Below are positions 14,001 to 25,871 of a DNA stretch of 64,000 nucleotides, piece by piece. The stretch is from Ascaris suum (taxonomy: Eukaryota > Nematoda > Chromadorea > Rhabditida > Ascarididae), in NCBI GenBank assembly GCA_013433145.1, contig CM024168.1, forward strand, positions 1,550,001 to 1,614,000. Reading direction: 5' to 3'. Under the pieces are notes generated by a model. That model was not told the DNA's origin and made no database searches. It saw only the letters and a list, made by a program, of their open reading frames with translations. The first letter of the stretch is position 1. The number at the start of each line of letters is the position of its first letter. A program made the position numbers and the translations under genes.

Positions 14001-16202
14001 TTCTTGTTCTTAGCGGCTAGTCAGCAACCTTTTTTTAGAGAAGATAAGGGATTATATCCTATGCCATGATTCCTAATCATTTTTTTTTGATGAATTACTG
14101 GGTAAATTATGAGTAAAAGGGGGGTAAATTATGATTCATTTGTTTTCACTCTGCTCCCCCTCCCCCACCCGCTATTTTGAGGTTATCGTCAGTTTGGGAT
14201 TATCAATGATGCATGCGTACGCCTTTTAGGTTAATCAGTACTAGCCGTGAATGGCTCGGATCCTAGCTATATACAAATCCAACTGTATGGTCACACAGGC
14301 TCGATGCGCTTATAAAACTAGTGGAGAATATTGGCTCATTCAAAACCGACGCTAAGAAACCTCAATGCACCCATTCCTATTGCACGATTCTTTGATTCGC
14401 AAGAAAGTGCTATCGAGTTTTTGACGGTGCTGACGGGCATCGACGGAGAGTTGGCAAGAACATCTACGAAGCATCAGTGACACCACTTTTTGGGATCCGA
14501 GCCCTATCAAAGGTTAGTACTACGCTTTCGTCAAGTTGTAACTTCATTTTTTTTATGAAAACTTACAACAGGTTGCGCTAAGGGCTTTAAGAGAGATTCT
14601 ATTGTATCATTAAGTAAGCCTTGAAAGAGACGAAATGGAGATTGGAGAGGGCAAAAGTTTGCAACATGTGCGTTGGTTTAAATCAGGAGCTAAAATACTT
14701 ATCGCAGACATGATGTAGCGCCTTTCCTAATCCCTATTCTGTGTAATTGGTTTTGAAAAATGTGGTTGGGTTCAAAAATTGCTTTCCCACTTTGAACCTA
14801 TTTTTCTGAAAGTAAAAAAGTGATGTTATCACGCAAAATGCTTTTTTGCAGATTGAAGAGAAGCATGGTAAAAAAGAGATTCAAAAAGAGAGAGCAAGGT
14901 GCAAAAAAGTAGAGGGAGGAGGAGGAGGGAACTGAACATGAAGGACTTATCATTTTATGCTGTTGTTAGTATGTGACTTTTACTGTATTAAGCTTTTTTT
15001 AGATTTTGGTCATTACTGAAACGAAGAGTCTTCTTGAAATTCATTATCCGAAGAAAGGTTCACGTTTCTGTGCGAGTTGAAAAAATTCGGAAGCAGAATT
15101 ATTATGCCAGCAGGTTTGGCCAACCGCAAGAACTCTGCAATGTGTACGCTAGGTAGAGTGGCACTTGCAGCTGCCTCGGTGCAATTGACAGTTTCGCTTA
15201 TATGGACCCGCAGAAACTGTTCATTGTGGTTGGTTTTGTTTACTTGATCGAGTATTGGGAGAGGACTCTCTGTGAAGTCACCAGTCTTAGGTTTTCCTCG
15301 CCTTTAAAGAGGGTATTAAAAATTTGGTTGTAAAAAAGCCAATCGATAGCGAAGATGAGAGAGGGCACTTAAAGCAGGAGGTGGTCGAATTCATAACCTT
15401 GAAAACCAAAGATAAGGTGATAGGGTAATAAAGAAAAGGTGAGGCAGGACTAGTTGTATAGGAGGGTGGAAAAGGAAATGAGGTGTTGTAATAATAAAAT
15501 GGAGGGCATGCTCGTTTCAAATATTATTATGTCGATAGGTTTTCAAACTACTTGTCTTAATAGAACCTTTATATCGAAACACTTTTCATTAGGCATGCAA
15601 TCCACTCGTATTTTATATAATAAATTTTACGGAGAAAATGAAGTGCCGCAATCAGAAATCTACAGAAAGTATTACGATGGAGGAACTTATTCGGTTAGAA
15701 TTTTGATCTTTGGTATATTTACGTCTATGCATCATGCAACAGGTGTAGTTAGGCCAGGTGTGCAAAAGTTCCACCCTTAGATATGTACTTTATGCAACAG
15801 ATGCAGGTAATGCAGGTAAAAGTCCTGCGTCTTAGATATATATTCAGTGCTGTACTGTTTTTCTTTCTTGAAACCTCACGTGGATTTCCTCGTCTTTCGT
15901 TTTCTGCTTTTTATGGGAAAAGACTGTTCACTGCAATATGCTTGCTATTATTTTATTAGTTTTAGGTGACTTCGAGCTTTGCCGCCCCAAACGATTCGAA
16001 CGGAGTGACTCTCGAAAGATCAAGGATGCTTTAGCGTTATTGAATGATCTCTGGGGCGAGTGGTATAATCGGTGATATTTCATCGTTGTTTACAGCAGTC
16101 AATTTCAGCGATCCCCAATGTGTCCTCGAAATGCCCTCTTCTGTGGCCATAATCGTAAGGTATTATCATTTTAATTAATTTTATATATAGATATAGGTAT
16201 AT

Positions 16203-16258
<56 letters not shown>

Positions 16259-19200
16259 CAATACGTATACGTATACGTATACGTATATGTTTACTTATTT
16301 ATGTTTTTTAATTAGCCCCACCAGGGCGGTATCGAGCAACGTCTGAACTCCAGCCTTTAACCGATGGCCATGGCCCAATTCATTGTTTGTTATTTGGCAT
16401 TCGCCCAACCCCGCTTCCACATGGTGCAATATTTCAATAGAAGAAAAAAGTTGTTTAGAAATGTTGAAAAAAACTTAAGAAAAGTTGTTCCCAATAGTTT
16501 TATAAGGAAGAGGGATTGGAGTGCATCATTCCTCTTTCTTACTTACGCTATATTTTGGCTCATTTATTCATTGTCCAAGCTCATCACTATACAGTGGATA
16601 AAAAAAAATTGCGTTATCGAATTAATATAAGTAATAAATGATGGAATTAAATTTGCTAGGGGAATTAGTTGTAAATGTTAACGTTGTTTTTAAAATATAA
16701 GTATCATTTCGAGATATATTTTGTATATTTTTTATAAAACCTCATCAGTGATTTGTGCTAACTTTGCGAATTTAAGAATATGGCTATATGCGTTTTTATT
16801 GCATACTTTCGGGATTCGTTTTTGCCGTAACATAAACGTCTCTCCTAGTCATTTAAATGGTATTAATTTATATCACACGATGGCTCAATGAAGGTGATCA
16901 GACTCGGAAGGGCTAAATCAGCATATGCGCATTAGAGAAAGAAACAAAAACGCTAAAACGATGTTTTGCAGACACGTACTCTAGCTCGGACTAATAACAT
17001 CACGAGGAGAACGAGATATTGCGGTAGATATCCCCATACAACCAGGTATGTCGATTCGGATTGAAAATTTGGGAGGGGGAAGTTAGAGAAACTTAATGAA
17101 GTGCATTTTTTAAAAGCAGTGAATGGAAGTAAATGATTTCGATATACGAGAGAAGATAATTAGTTCATTCAGAAGGGAAGCAGAAAAATGGGAAAGAAAG
17201 TATTACTTGAAAAGAATGAGGGAATTTTACATTAAAAAAATTGATGGGAAGGATGTATGAGTAAAAAAAGGCTTACTGTTCGTGAATGAAAGCAAATGTT
17301 TAGAGATAGGAGGGCATTAAAGGGATTAAAATGAAAATCTGAAGAAAATAAAATAAATGACTAAACTTTACGTTTTGTAGCGATTTAAAAATGTGATTAT
17401 ATGATTATCTCATAGGACAAGAAAGTATTATCTGATATCTCCCTGATACCTTTAGATTGATAAAGGCTCCATTGATATCCGATACCCCTGCCTCCCGTCC
17501 CGCAAGACGATAACAATTCCTTTTATGAAAGGCATCCTTAAACAGCTCAGAGGTGACGAAAATAGGTAACGTTTGTTGCTGGAAAAGCAACAAACTTGGC
17601 CTATTTTATCTTCTTTAAGGATTTGTTTAGACATTTCGATTCATTGAATGTTTTCTTGATTCTTATAAAATCCGACGGTCATTTAAATATCGTTTTTAGA
17701 AAGAAGAGAGGAAAATGATCTTGCTAAACAGGTTTAGCTGTTGATTGAGGATGGTTTGAGAGAGTGTTTTATCTCCATTACTTGATTTTATGGCTACTGA
17801 ACTGGTGTGTCGACGAAAGGGGGGGGGTGGGAAGGGAGAACCTAGAACCTTTCTTCTCAATTTTAGGATTGATATATTTCTTTAGTCTTTAAAATTACGA
17901 GGGTATGCTCTTTTATTTTTATTAATAAAAAGAAATATATTACTTTATGTTTAACCTATAAGTAGTGTTTATTTTCGTTGAACTTCCAACTCCTGCTATC
18001 AAAATATTTTTAATCTTCTCTTCTTTTATGAACATATTAACTTAATCTTTTTTTGCAGATTTGAATTGCTTTATTAGAAGGCGCATTTTTACGCAAAATG
18101 AACATCTTTTTGCTGGGGATCTACTTGTTGGTCCTGCATCACCGCGTCCGACTCTATTTACGAAAGGTAAATGATACACCACGTCTTTTGAATTGAATTT
18201 TATTCATGTGCCTAGAAACATTTAATCGCTATGCTTCTCTCCGTTTATGAGATTCAAAATAGTAAAGTTTATATCTCAACAGTTGTTGCCGAAATGACCA
18301 AATGGTTATTAGCTTATTAATTCAGTGGTTTTTTCCAATTTTGCTTTGCATAGGTGCAAAAATCGCATTTTCAAAAACACTTTCCCATGTGTTTCCACTT
18401 ACATAGTATGCAGTCTCGACATATTTATCTGATCCTATCCGAAGGCTTTCGTAGGTGGAAATGGCTGAAATTATTGGTGTAAAATTGGTAGAGAATAAAA
18501 GTAAATAAGAATTGGCGAAGATTGGATAAAGCATCTGCTTATAATCGTCCTAATATTTGTTACTATTGGAGCATCTAGAAAAGTCTTAAAAGCTATCACT
18601 CGGGTGTCAAAGAAAGTTGTCCAACATGCTTGGATTATCAGCCGTTAAAAAGAATCAGCAATTATTGTTATAGNNNNNNNNNNTGTTGGGTTTATTATTT
18701 GGCAGATCTGCTTGCAGTGTTTCTCAAAGGAGGGCGTTAGCAGTTTTACCGGCTAAACTTGGTTATTGCCCACATAATTCGATGCACTTCAATCCGAAAA
18801 TATGAAAAATTGCACGTGAGCAGCTCACTGTCTATGCTCGTCTACGTGCAATTATGTGGATAGCTGGTCGATTCGAGGTCATGTGAATTATTTGGTTGTT
18901 GATTTTGGTTAGCTGGTTAGTTCTATATCTGACCAGTGTCTTTCTTGTATTTTCCTATCTGACCACAGCGAAGTGGAGGATGAAAGAGATAGTTGTTATG
19001 GGGAAAGTTTATCGGTAGACGAATTTGCATATTATTTTATCGACTACCTATCCCCTCCATCTTTGTTGACGTATGAAAAGATTGCTTGATTGATTGAAAG
19101 TATAGAAATGTTTTAGGTGGTTGGATGGGCCCTCAATGAAATGCAGCTACGTGCATATGCAGATGAGACATCGCGGAGTTATTCGGGTGGAAACAAGCGG

Positions 19201-22200
19201 AAATTATCGGCAGCGATTGCACTCATTGCCGACCCTCTATTATACTCTTGGTGAGTTCGTTTAATTGTTTTAAATATCGTTTCTCTTTTTCTTCATTCTT
19301 ATCCTCCAGTCTTCGCACCCCTCTTCCCTCTTCGACCCATCTTTTTCCAGCTCTGTGATGCCATGGTGTTTTGAGCGGAGGAAGATTGGAAGAATACCTA
19401 AGAGTATGAGTTAACGCCGAGATGCGTAGTTGCTTATTACCGTTCGCTGTGCTAGGGAAATCTTTGCCCACGGGAGGTGGGATATGCAAAAGAAGCAAAT
19501 TGCTGGATGAAGAACTTTTCTTGGCACAAAAAATATGCAAAAAGGAGATATGCAGAAAAATCTAGGTTACATTTAATAAGCAGTTTTTTGAAATGACTAT
19601 GTTATATTTATTGCGATGCTTTACTGTCTTGAGTTGCGAATAGTTCTGTTGTTTAACGTAGAAGCTGTCAGTTTGATCGTTTGCATGATCGTATACAGCA
19701 CATGCTGGTAATGTGTACTGATTCAGAACGAGTTTATGATTTAACACCAGGTGTTCTGGTGTCTTAGATTTTAGTCCATTAAAAGAAATTGGGGTCGATA
19801 TCCTTCCGTCATTTCGGGGGCTGCGCTCTTCCGTCTTTGAAACCTTGCGGTATTTTATTCCCTTGCATTTCCCTTCGCTCTTTTAACCATTGGTCTTCCC
19901 CAATTTTAGGGGTCCATTTTTCCGTCTTATGTATGTGTAAGTTAAGTAGAAGGAGTGTTGAAAGAAGTAAACAAGAAGTTTTTACAAGTTGTTGTAAAAC
20001 ATTACACATCCTCAGGTTTGCACCCTTGTTTGAATAGGTTTGACGTCTCATTGAGATCTACAAAAGATTCGTTTTTTGACTCAGCACATTTGTAATGCAA
20101 CCAAACAAAAAAAATTCATGCAAATATTCATTAAAAATGGTTGTAATTATTTTCAAGTTGACATATCAGCCAGGAGATCCGTACAGGGAACCGTTCCATG
20201 GTTGAGACTCTGTCTGCTAAATTTCGTACACAGTGGTTTGTGTCATCAGATGAACAGACAGATACATACAAAACAACACCACTACACTCGTCGTTGATGT
20301 ATGCCGATTGTGCTTTGCATGTCCGACTTACAACAGTTCTTAAGAGATTGCTGTGATGTATACAAGCGGAGCGATCGCAAATGCTGGAGAAGTTATTAAG
20401 TGAGCAGTTTTGTTTAGCTACATCGTCCAAAAAATGGTTGCTTTATTGTTTGGTATATTATATTTCCTCCAATTGCTTCCTCACCCCGATGTCATGTGCG
20501 AATGAGGCAGAGTGGAATTTTTGATTTAAATTGTAGTGTCGCCGTACTGATATCGATTTGTTTTATAGGATGAGCCATCAGCTGGTATGGATCCATCATC
20601 GCAACCATTTTTGTGGAATCTGATTCTGCAATTGCGTCGCGCCAATCGTACGGTGATTATAACATCACACAGTATGGAAGAATGTGAGATGCTGTGCACA
20701 AGGATCGCTATTATGGTCAAAGGACAATTGCAGTGCTTAGGTCCGCTTCAACATTTGAAGCAAAAGTTAGCTTTGTATTGCTTTTTATTGGATATTCTTT
20801 TATTAGCGGCAAAATCATCAATTAGAAGTTCATGAATAGATAGCAGAATAGACATTGGGCATGATTGTGGCGTTTGAAATAGTAAATGCAATGAAATTTC
20901 TTTACACATTCTTCTAATCTTTATACTGTTTTGATATTGTTTTGTGTTACTAAATTACTGAAGTTCTGATCTTGATATTGTCTCCTAAAATATTACGACA
21001 AATTCTTGCTGCGAGTATTCCAGTTCTGGATCCAGCATCATAGTCTACTTGAAACAAGTAACGAGAAGTCAAGGGAAGATATGAGTTTTACTGTATGTGC
21101 GTCGGAGAATGATGTATAGCGAAAGTATTTTGGCTTATCTAGTTTCCTACTGAAACTTGATCTGTGAAGTGATTTCCAATTAAAAGTTCAAAACTGAGTG
21201 TCGAATGTGAACTTGAGATCGATTACCCGGCTTCATTTGAAAAAGCTAAAGTCGATAACCGTTTACCATATAGAAACTGATGCTGTAGACCAATTTCTAA
21301 TTGACAGATGCGGTCAGAAACTAATGTAACGTAGATTCACAAGTTCCAGCCTGGTTCTTATTGGAAAAAGCTAGGATCACAAACGAATCGTTTTCTTAAA
21401 TTGAAGTCACACTTTAATTTTCGATAGGATTTGAGCTCCAGACTTGTTCTCCAATAGAGAATTGGAATCGCGATTCGAATTTCATTTTGGAAACTAGATT
21501 GGCAAATGGGTCCCCGCTTACAGCTACTGCCGGATTTTTCGATTTTAGCACTGGCAATTATTCGGTCAGTTTGTAGTTCGAAGTTATAAACATTATTTCA
21601 TGCGATGCTGAGATTCGTAACTTTATGACTGCCAAAAATTTTTCTTCTTCTGAAAACCTTTCCTTCACCGTTAATTCAGGTCAGGTATGGAATTTGGAAA
21701 GAGGTTGGGCAAGATCTCTAATACGGCTACCTTTGTTTTTGTAGCCTAGATGTCGGTCTTTCAGCAGAATGTTTATAGATTCGGTGAGGGTTATACGTTG
21801 ACTATGAAGCTAACGAAATAGACGATCGATCGCCGTGCACGTACTTTTATGGAAGAAAATCTACCTGGAGCAAAGGTTTTTTTGCTTTTAGGTTGAAATA
21901 AACCGTCGTATTCATAATGATCCAGTGGGAATTCATTTATGCATAAATATCTTGTTGTGAATCTATACATTCCTGGCAGTGCGGAATTCGCCCGTATCGG
22001 AATAGGAACTCGTTTGCACCGAAATAATGCTATTTTTACTAAATCTAAATGTAAAGGAGCTGTAGAATTGTATTTTTCAAGGTTCGGAACCAAGGTTTTT
22101 TTGGCATACAAGGTACCGGAAGGAAACTGGAGAAATCCTTTCGTCCGTCTTGAATATTTCCGTTTACCAAAAAGAATCTGCGGCTTTAAAGTGCATTCCG

Positions 22201-25163
22201 ACTTTTTGATTTAATTTGCGCTTAGGGGCACAAAAATCGGTTATTTTCGCTGTACAGTGCAATGTTTCCGAAATATAGTTGGAAAAAAAATTTTTGGTAC
22301 GGCTATAAGCATATATGGCAAACTAGATATATACAATGTGTCGAATATAGCGCATATAGGCATATAATGTAGGTATATGGTTGTGAATGCTATTTCATAG
22401 TCCTAGAGTATGATAGAAGGAATAAAAAGTTAAAACGTTAGCAAATAGGAGTGTTTAAAAAACATGCAACGGTACACCATGGTATTACTGATGACAATGA
22501 TGGGCGATTGCGTCGTTTAATTGCTCAAAAAAAATATTGCGAAGCTTACTTTAAGTTACCGTTCATTTGCTTGCCGATTATTAGGTAATAAAAGGTAAGT
22601 ATATGTAGGTAAAGAGGCTTAATATGAAATCTGACTTGAGGGTCATCCGCCATGAATTGAAAATGTTTTTTAATTAATCTAAGGCGTCCTTGTACTCACC
22701 TAAGCTTTTCGTTTATTCGACCATGCTTGATACCCCTAATATCGTGTTATACCCACGTTTACTAATTCATTGGGTTTTTAGTTGGAAGCTGTCCACTGTT
22801 GTAACATGTTCTATCGGATATCAAGTTCATCGTGCTCTGTGGCACAAGCATTCACGCCATTTGTATGTCAAGTCAATGGCATCCGATTTGAATTGTTATG
22901 ATGTGCATATATTAGAGGGCATTCTTTTGTTTATGCAAAAATAGTTTCAAATTACAAGTACCGATAAGGAGGAAAGTTCCAAAATTTGCAAGCGGAAGTA
23001 GTGTATAGCAGTTTTTGGGCGCGTGGGAAGATGAACATTTTACGACCGTCGTTATTGTTCATTAGTTCATGGAATGGATTTGGGTTGGAGGGATGCAAAG
23101 AATTTAATGCGATCTGTGGCATTACGTATCGTACGTTGAAAATTATTTTTGAGACAGTTTAATAGTGAATTGGCGTACGCAGTTGTTGTGCATTTGTGCA
23201 ATTTTATATGTATATATGAGCAGTACCGAGCCACATATGGGAATAATTCAACTCATCTCTTCAATCCTCTTCCCCATACCGCATCCTTTCTCTGCTCTTC
23301 TCATGTTTTAGTCGAAGGAAGTTGAGTTGGTGCGAGATTGTTGGCGGTCGAGCCGTAATGCGGTGATAGAAATGTATTGAAAAAAGTGAGGGATTTTATG
23401 AAAGTTGTAGTGATCGCACAATTGATTCCTTTTTTATCACTGATAACCATATTCAGCGAAACTTTGCTCAGGTTCTCACTGCGCGATATCAAAGACAATT
23501 TTTAGGAATATTTTAATTGAAATTTGGAGTTCCGTTAGGGAATCTTTAATAATCAGTGAATTTTGGCAAAGCAGTATTGGCAACGCCTGTGTGTATTTGA
23601 TGTGAAGGGTAATTTTAATTCAGGGATCAAAGAAAACGAAATTATAGAATTTAGCAGCTTCGGCGTTTAAAATAAAATAATAGTTGTCATTAATTTTATT
23701 CTGCTTTGTTGAATATTTCTTTTGTAAGTTTCTGTAGGAAAATATGGGTAAATAAATCTAAGTATATTCGTTCAACTGAAGAACATTTAAGCGTTTTTAA
23801 ATTTTATAGTTGCTTATAAGACTGTTGTGGTCGAACAGTGTAAGAAAACTGTGTTGTGTTTGGCTTTTTTTGAAAGGTTTTATACTAGATCAGCTAAAAT
23901 ATTTTTTATCGTAGTAAGCTGTTATTTAGTCGATTACTGTTATTATTATTGTTATAATTGTTATTGTGGTTTTTATTGTCTCGCTTATTATCGCTATTTT
24001 TTGTTGTTTTTATTACCATCACAGTCATTTTTCTTACTCTTATTGTTATTTTTATTTTTACTACAATCATCTCTCTTCTTTTATTGTAGTCATTCTTGCT
24101 GATACTGTTATCAGCCTTAGTATGAGCACAATAGCCATTAAAGTAATAACGTTTGTAATTCTACAAGGAATTGAATGAAAAAAACTTGTTAGATTTCTGG
24201 CATATATTTGTTTCAGTTACGTGAAAAAGTTGATATAGACGATTATTCTTTGTCGCAAAACTACTCTCGATGAGGTGTTCGTCTCGTTTGCTCAGCGATC
24301 TTTAGAGGGGGAATAGCAGCTAATGGTAGTGGATCGACATCATCGATGAGGTCACGTACTATTAGTGAGACAACATCGACGTCAACTTCGGCTCCTCAAG
24401 ACACTTCACATCCTGATTGTTAGCACTTCGATGATCTTATCGTTTCATTTACAACAAATAATCTATAGTTATAAGGTATAAAAAAAGCTTGTAGTTTTCT
24501 ATGGATTTAAGAAAAAGCTGGTGTCATTTTGTAGGATCTGTTGGTGTACCTGCGGCTTGGCTGGAAAATAGTATATTTGGAAGGATTCTATCAAATCATA
24601 GTATACCCAACAGGCGAAGTGTTTAAACACTGTGCATCGTTGTAATGGTAGCTGTTCTTAACACTTAGCTTTTTAAGTAGAGTGACTACAAAGTTTGCAT
24701 TTTTAAGAGATGAATGAAGGATGGTAAAGTACACTCTTTAGCAATATTGGTAGACTTTTGATAGAGGATGTGTTGCAAAAATTGAAAAAAAATACCTGCC
24801 AATGTTTTCTTATACCTGTGATTTAAAAATATGCAATATTCTAAAATATCTGCCATTTTTATCGAGCTATTTTTATTGAGTTTAGAGCATATTTGATATT
24901 CCACGTGGAAAAAATAGGATTTACATATCTTAGAGGTATTCTTCTTTTGATGCGTAACTCTTTTTTGTTGGTTTTATTTTTATACCATAGGAGACTAATA
25001 GTTGTTTTGTGAAATGTAATTTACATATAAGAAGATGTATATTGTTTCAGTTGATAAATTTTCCGGTGAACTTCTTGCGGTGCCCAGTGGAGAGCAGCAA
25101 AACTCAACGAGCAATAGTACTGCATCAAGTGAATTTACTAGCGCTTCAGCGAAGGTCGACTGA
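10978..25163 (+). CDS. ABCA-family full ABC transporter (ced-7/abt-like), fragmentary model
   Basis: Members are large membrane proteins (two 6-TM domains, two ATPase domains, large extracellular loops) that move lipids or act in membrane remodelling; C. elegans CED-7 is one. Exons I can support: 10978-11046, 11636-11696, 13098-13245, 14299-14512, then after a gap 18684-18877, 19117-19250, 20569-20765, 24217-24325 and 25051-25163. The start is chosen because the frame reads a short basic N-terminus ([14 protein letters not shown]) running into a TM helix ([15 protein letters not shown]), the ABCA N-terminal signature. Missing are the rest of extracellular loop 1, TM domain 1, ATPase domain 1 and TM domain 2, about 1,000 or more residues, which I attribute mostly to the 10-N gap. 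About seven single-base indels break the frame. The exon between 20765 and 24217 was not found. Confidence 0.85.
11636..11696 (+). CDS. ABCA transporter exon 2 (first TM helix)
   Basis: Starts after TTATTTTCAG and reads [20 protein letters not shown] plus one base, donor GTACAA. This is the first membrane helix of ABCA proteins. The leftover C joins GT of the next exon to make Arg, restoring the family pattern. Confidence 0.8.
13098..13245 (+). CDS. ABCA transporter exon 3 (start of extracellular loop 1)
   Basis: Reads [20 protein letters not shown] and then a CxxxxxxxC segment, closely following the conserved ABCA motif P-S-A-G-x-x-P-x-x-Q-G with its two cysteines. It ends with an N/T/Q-rich stretch at donor GTAAGTG. 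Phases fit exons 2 and 4. The acceptor ends TTTTAAG rather than TTTTCAG. Confidence 0.82.
14299..14512 (+). CDS. ABCA transporter exon 4 (extracellular loop 1), frame-broken
   Basis: Begins after CACACAG with [14 protein letters not shown] in the phase left by exon 3. The frame continues only if one A is removed from the run at 14342-14345 (then [20 protein letters not shown]) and one base is added near 14456 (then [18 protein letters not shown]), ending at donor GTTAGT. Assignment rests on phase and position more than on recognised motifs. Confidence 0.55.
16087..16159 (+). CDS. possible ABCA extracellular-loop exon (LFCG motif)
   Basis: An open segment reading [17 protein letters not shown] ends at AAG|GTATTA and follows a TTTCAG. 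A short Cys-Gly motif of this kind (LxCG) occurs in ABCA extracellular loop 1, and the position between exon 4 and the gap fits. The start is uncertain. Confidence 0.3.
16199..16287. repeat. (TA)n plus (GTATAC)n microsatellite
   Basis: About 60 bases of TA repeat followed by about four GTATAC palindromic hexamers, inside the ABCA locus. Confidence 0.9.
18059..18166 (+). CDS. possible ABCA extracellular-loop exon
   Basis: 108 bases between a strong TTTTTTTGCAG acceptor (ending 18058) and donor GTAAATG. One frame is fully open ([20 protein letters not shown], then a Pro-rich end). The splice signals are good. Similarity to ABCA loop 1 is only suggestive. Confidence 0.35.
18674..18683. other. 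assembly gap (10 N) inside the ABCA gene
   Basis: Ten N joining two contigs. The sequence to the left belongs to extracellular loop 1, and the sequence to the right starts inside ATPase domain 2. Everything expected between them is absent, so the gap is a placeholder of unknown, probably multi-kilobase, true length. Confidence 0.95.
18684..18877 (+). CDS. ABCA transporter NBD2, Q-loop exon (5' cut by gap)
   Basis: Reads [19 protein letters not shown], the ABC Q-loop lead-in (LGYCPQ in relatives), then FDAL and [15 protein letters not shown], the conserved helix after the Q-loop. It ends FE|GTCATG in phase 0, joining the signature exon. Two indels are needed: one base missing near 18771-18778 and one extra A in 18805-18809. 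Here the Q-loop glutamine position reads H. The Walker A segment should lie upstream in the gap. Confidence 0.75.
19117..19250 (+). CDS. ABCA transporter NBD2, ABC signature exon
   Basis: Contains [20 protein letters not shown], the C-loop (LSGGQ-like, SGGN in ABCA NBD2) running into Walker B. The expected PLLxLLDEP is reached only if one base is restored near 19233-19243, because the exon ends out of phase with the next exon's DEP. Donor GTGAGTT. Confidence 0.9.
20569..20765 (+). CDS. ABCA transporter NBD2, Walker B/H-loop exon
   Basis: An intact 197-base exon. It begins with [12 protein letters not shown] (Walker B acidic pair and D-loop), then [20 protein letters not shown] with the switch histidine (H-loop), then [13 protein letters not shown], the usual end of an ABCA ATPase domain. 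Acceptor TTTTATAG, donor GTTAGC. This is the clearest family evidence in the locus. Confidence 0.95.
21160..21560. other. ABCA intron with loosely repeated phrases
   Basis: Inside the intron between 20765 and 24217, phrases such as TAGAAACTGATG, CAGAAACTAATG and GGAAAAAGCTAGG recur in degraded form. The remainder of 20766-24216 shows no exon I could identify, although one of about 150 bases is expected there. Confidence 0.25.
24217..24325 (+). CDS. ABCA transporter C-terminal regulatory-domain exon
   Basis: Reads [14 protein letters not shown], then [17 protein letters not shown], matching the conserved ABCA ending DYSxSQTTLDxVFxxFA. The two parts are out of frame by one extra A in 24257-24260. 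A base missing from the G run 24307-24311 would restore the original frame and lead to donor AATG|GTAGTG, in phase with the last exon. Without that correction a TAG follows at once. Confidence 0.8.
25051..25163 (+). CDS. ABCA transporter last exon (Ser/Thr-rich tail)
   Basis: After TTGTTTCAG one frame reads [20 protein letters not shown] and on to a TGA at 25161-25163, rich in Ser, Thr and Asn. Good acceptor and compatible phase. Low-complexity tails after the last ABCA domain are usual and poorly conserved, so this is likely but not certain. Confidence 0.5.
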
Positions 25164-25446
25164 GCGAGAATGTTTGTTGACTTGAAATATTCGTGGATAT
25201 TTAGTTCGTGATAGTGTAATATTTATGTGAAGCATTTCCTCATCTATTGTACTACCTGTATGTGCCACTAGGGATTCATGTAATTTCACTAAAAGTTCCT
25301 AGCATAAAGGGGGAGGTTCAATTATATTGCCTGTTGATGTAGAAAAGAGTATATATGCCTCATAAATATTTCAAGATGTAAAACAAACAACTTTTTGGCA
25401 TCTCTTATATGAAGTTATGCATGAAAACTACAACTAAGATCTATGG

Positions 25447-25871
25447 TTCTTTATTGAATATCTGAAGGGCATATTATATAAGATAGGGGAGAGTGAAGAG
25501 TATATCAAAGCACTGATGTGATGCTTGACTATGCATGAATGTGATGTAATCTTCTCGACATTAAATTCAATTAAAAGTGGCATTTTTTTCAGCAAGTTCT
25601 AAAAATCAAAAATAATAGAAATAACTCCTCGTCAGGGATTGAAAAACGTCAAAATTTGTCAAATAGACGTTTTTTCAATACCCTGACGAGGAGTTTTCTC
25701 TATTATTTCAGATTTTTAAGACTTGCTGAAAAGAAATGCCATTTTTTAATTTAATTTAATATCGAGAAGATTACATCACATTCATGCATAGTCAACCATC
25801 ATATCAGTTTTGATATACTCTTCACTCTCTCCTATCTTATATAATATGCCCTTCAGATATTCAATAAAGAA
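25447..25871. repeat. near-perfect 425-bp long inverted repeat (hairpin)
   Basis: The left arm 25447-25651 and right arm 25667-25871 are reverse complements with more than 90 percent identity by eye over about 205 bases, separated by about 15 bases. It lies about 280 bases after the ABCA stop codon, possibly in its 3' UTR. The right arm ends with AATAAA (25864-25869) on the + strand. TCTAT occurs just outside both ends and could be a target-site duplication. Candidates are a foldback transposon or a hairpin RNA locus. Confidence 0.9.

Noticed and set aside
14854..14930. Candidate exon [13 protein letters not shown] after a TTTTTTGCAG
   Set aside because: Good acceptor but purely A/G-rich sequence with no donor and no family similarity.
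15454..15780. 108-codon + strand open frame in the ABCA locus
   Set aside because: No similarity to the ABCA extracellular loop, no acceptor at its start. Kept out for lack of support.
10978..25163. ABCA locus as a pseudogene
   Set aside because: Same type of single-base breaks occurs in two unrelated neighbouring genes, and all key ATPase motifs and splice sites are intact. Sequence error is the simpler explanation.
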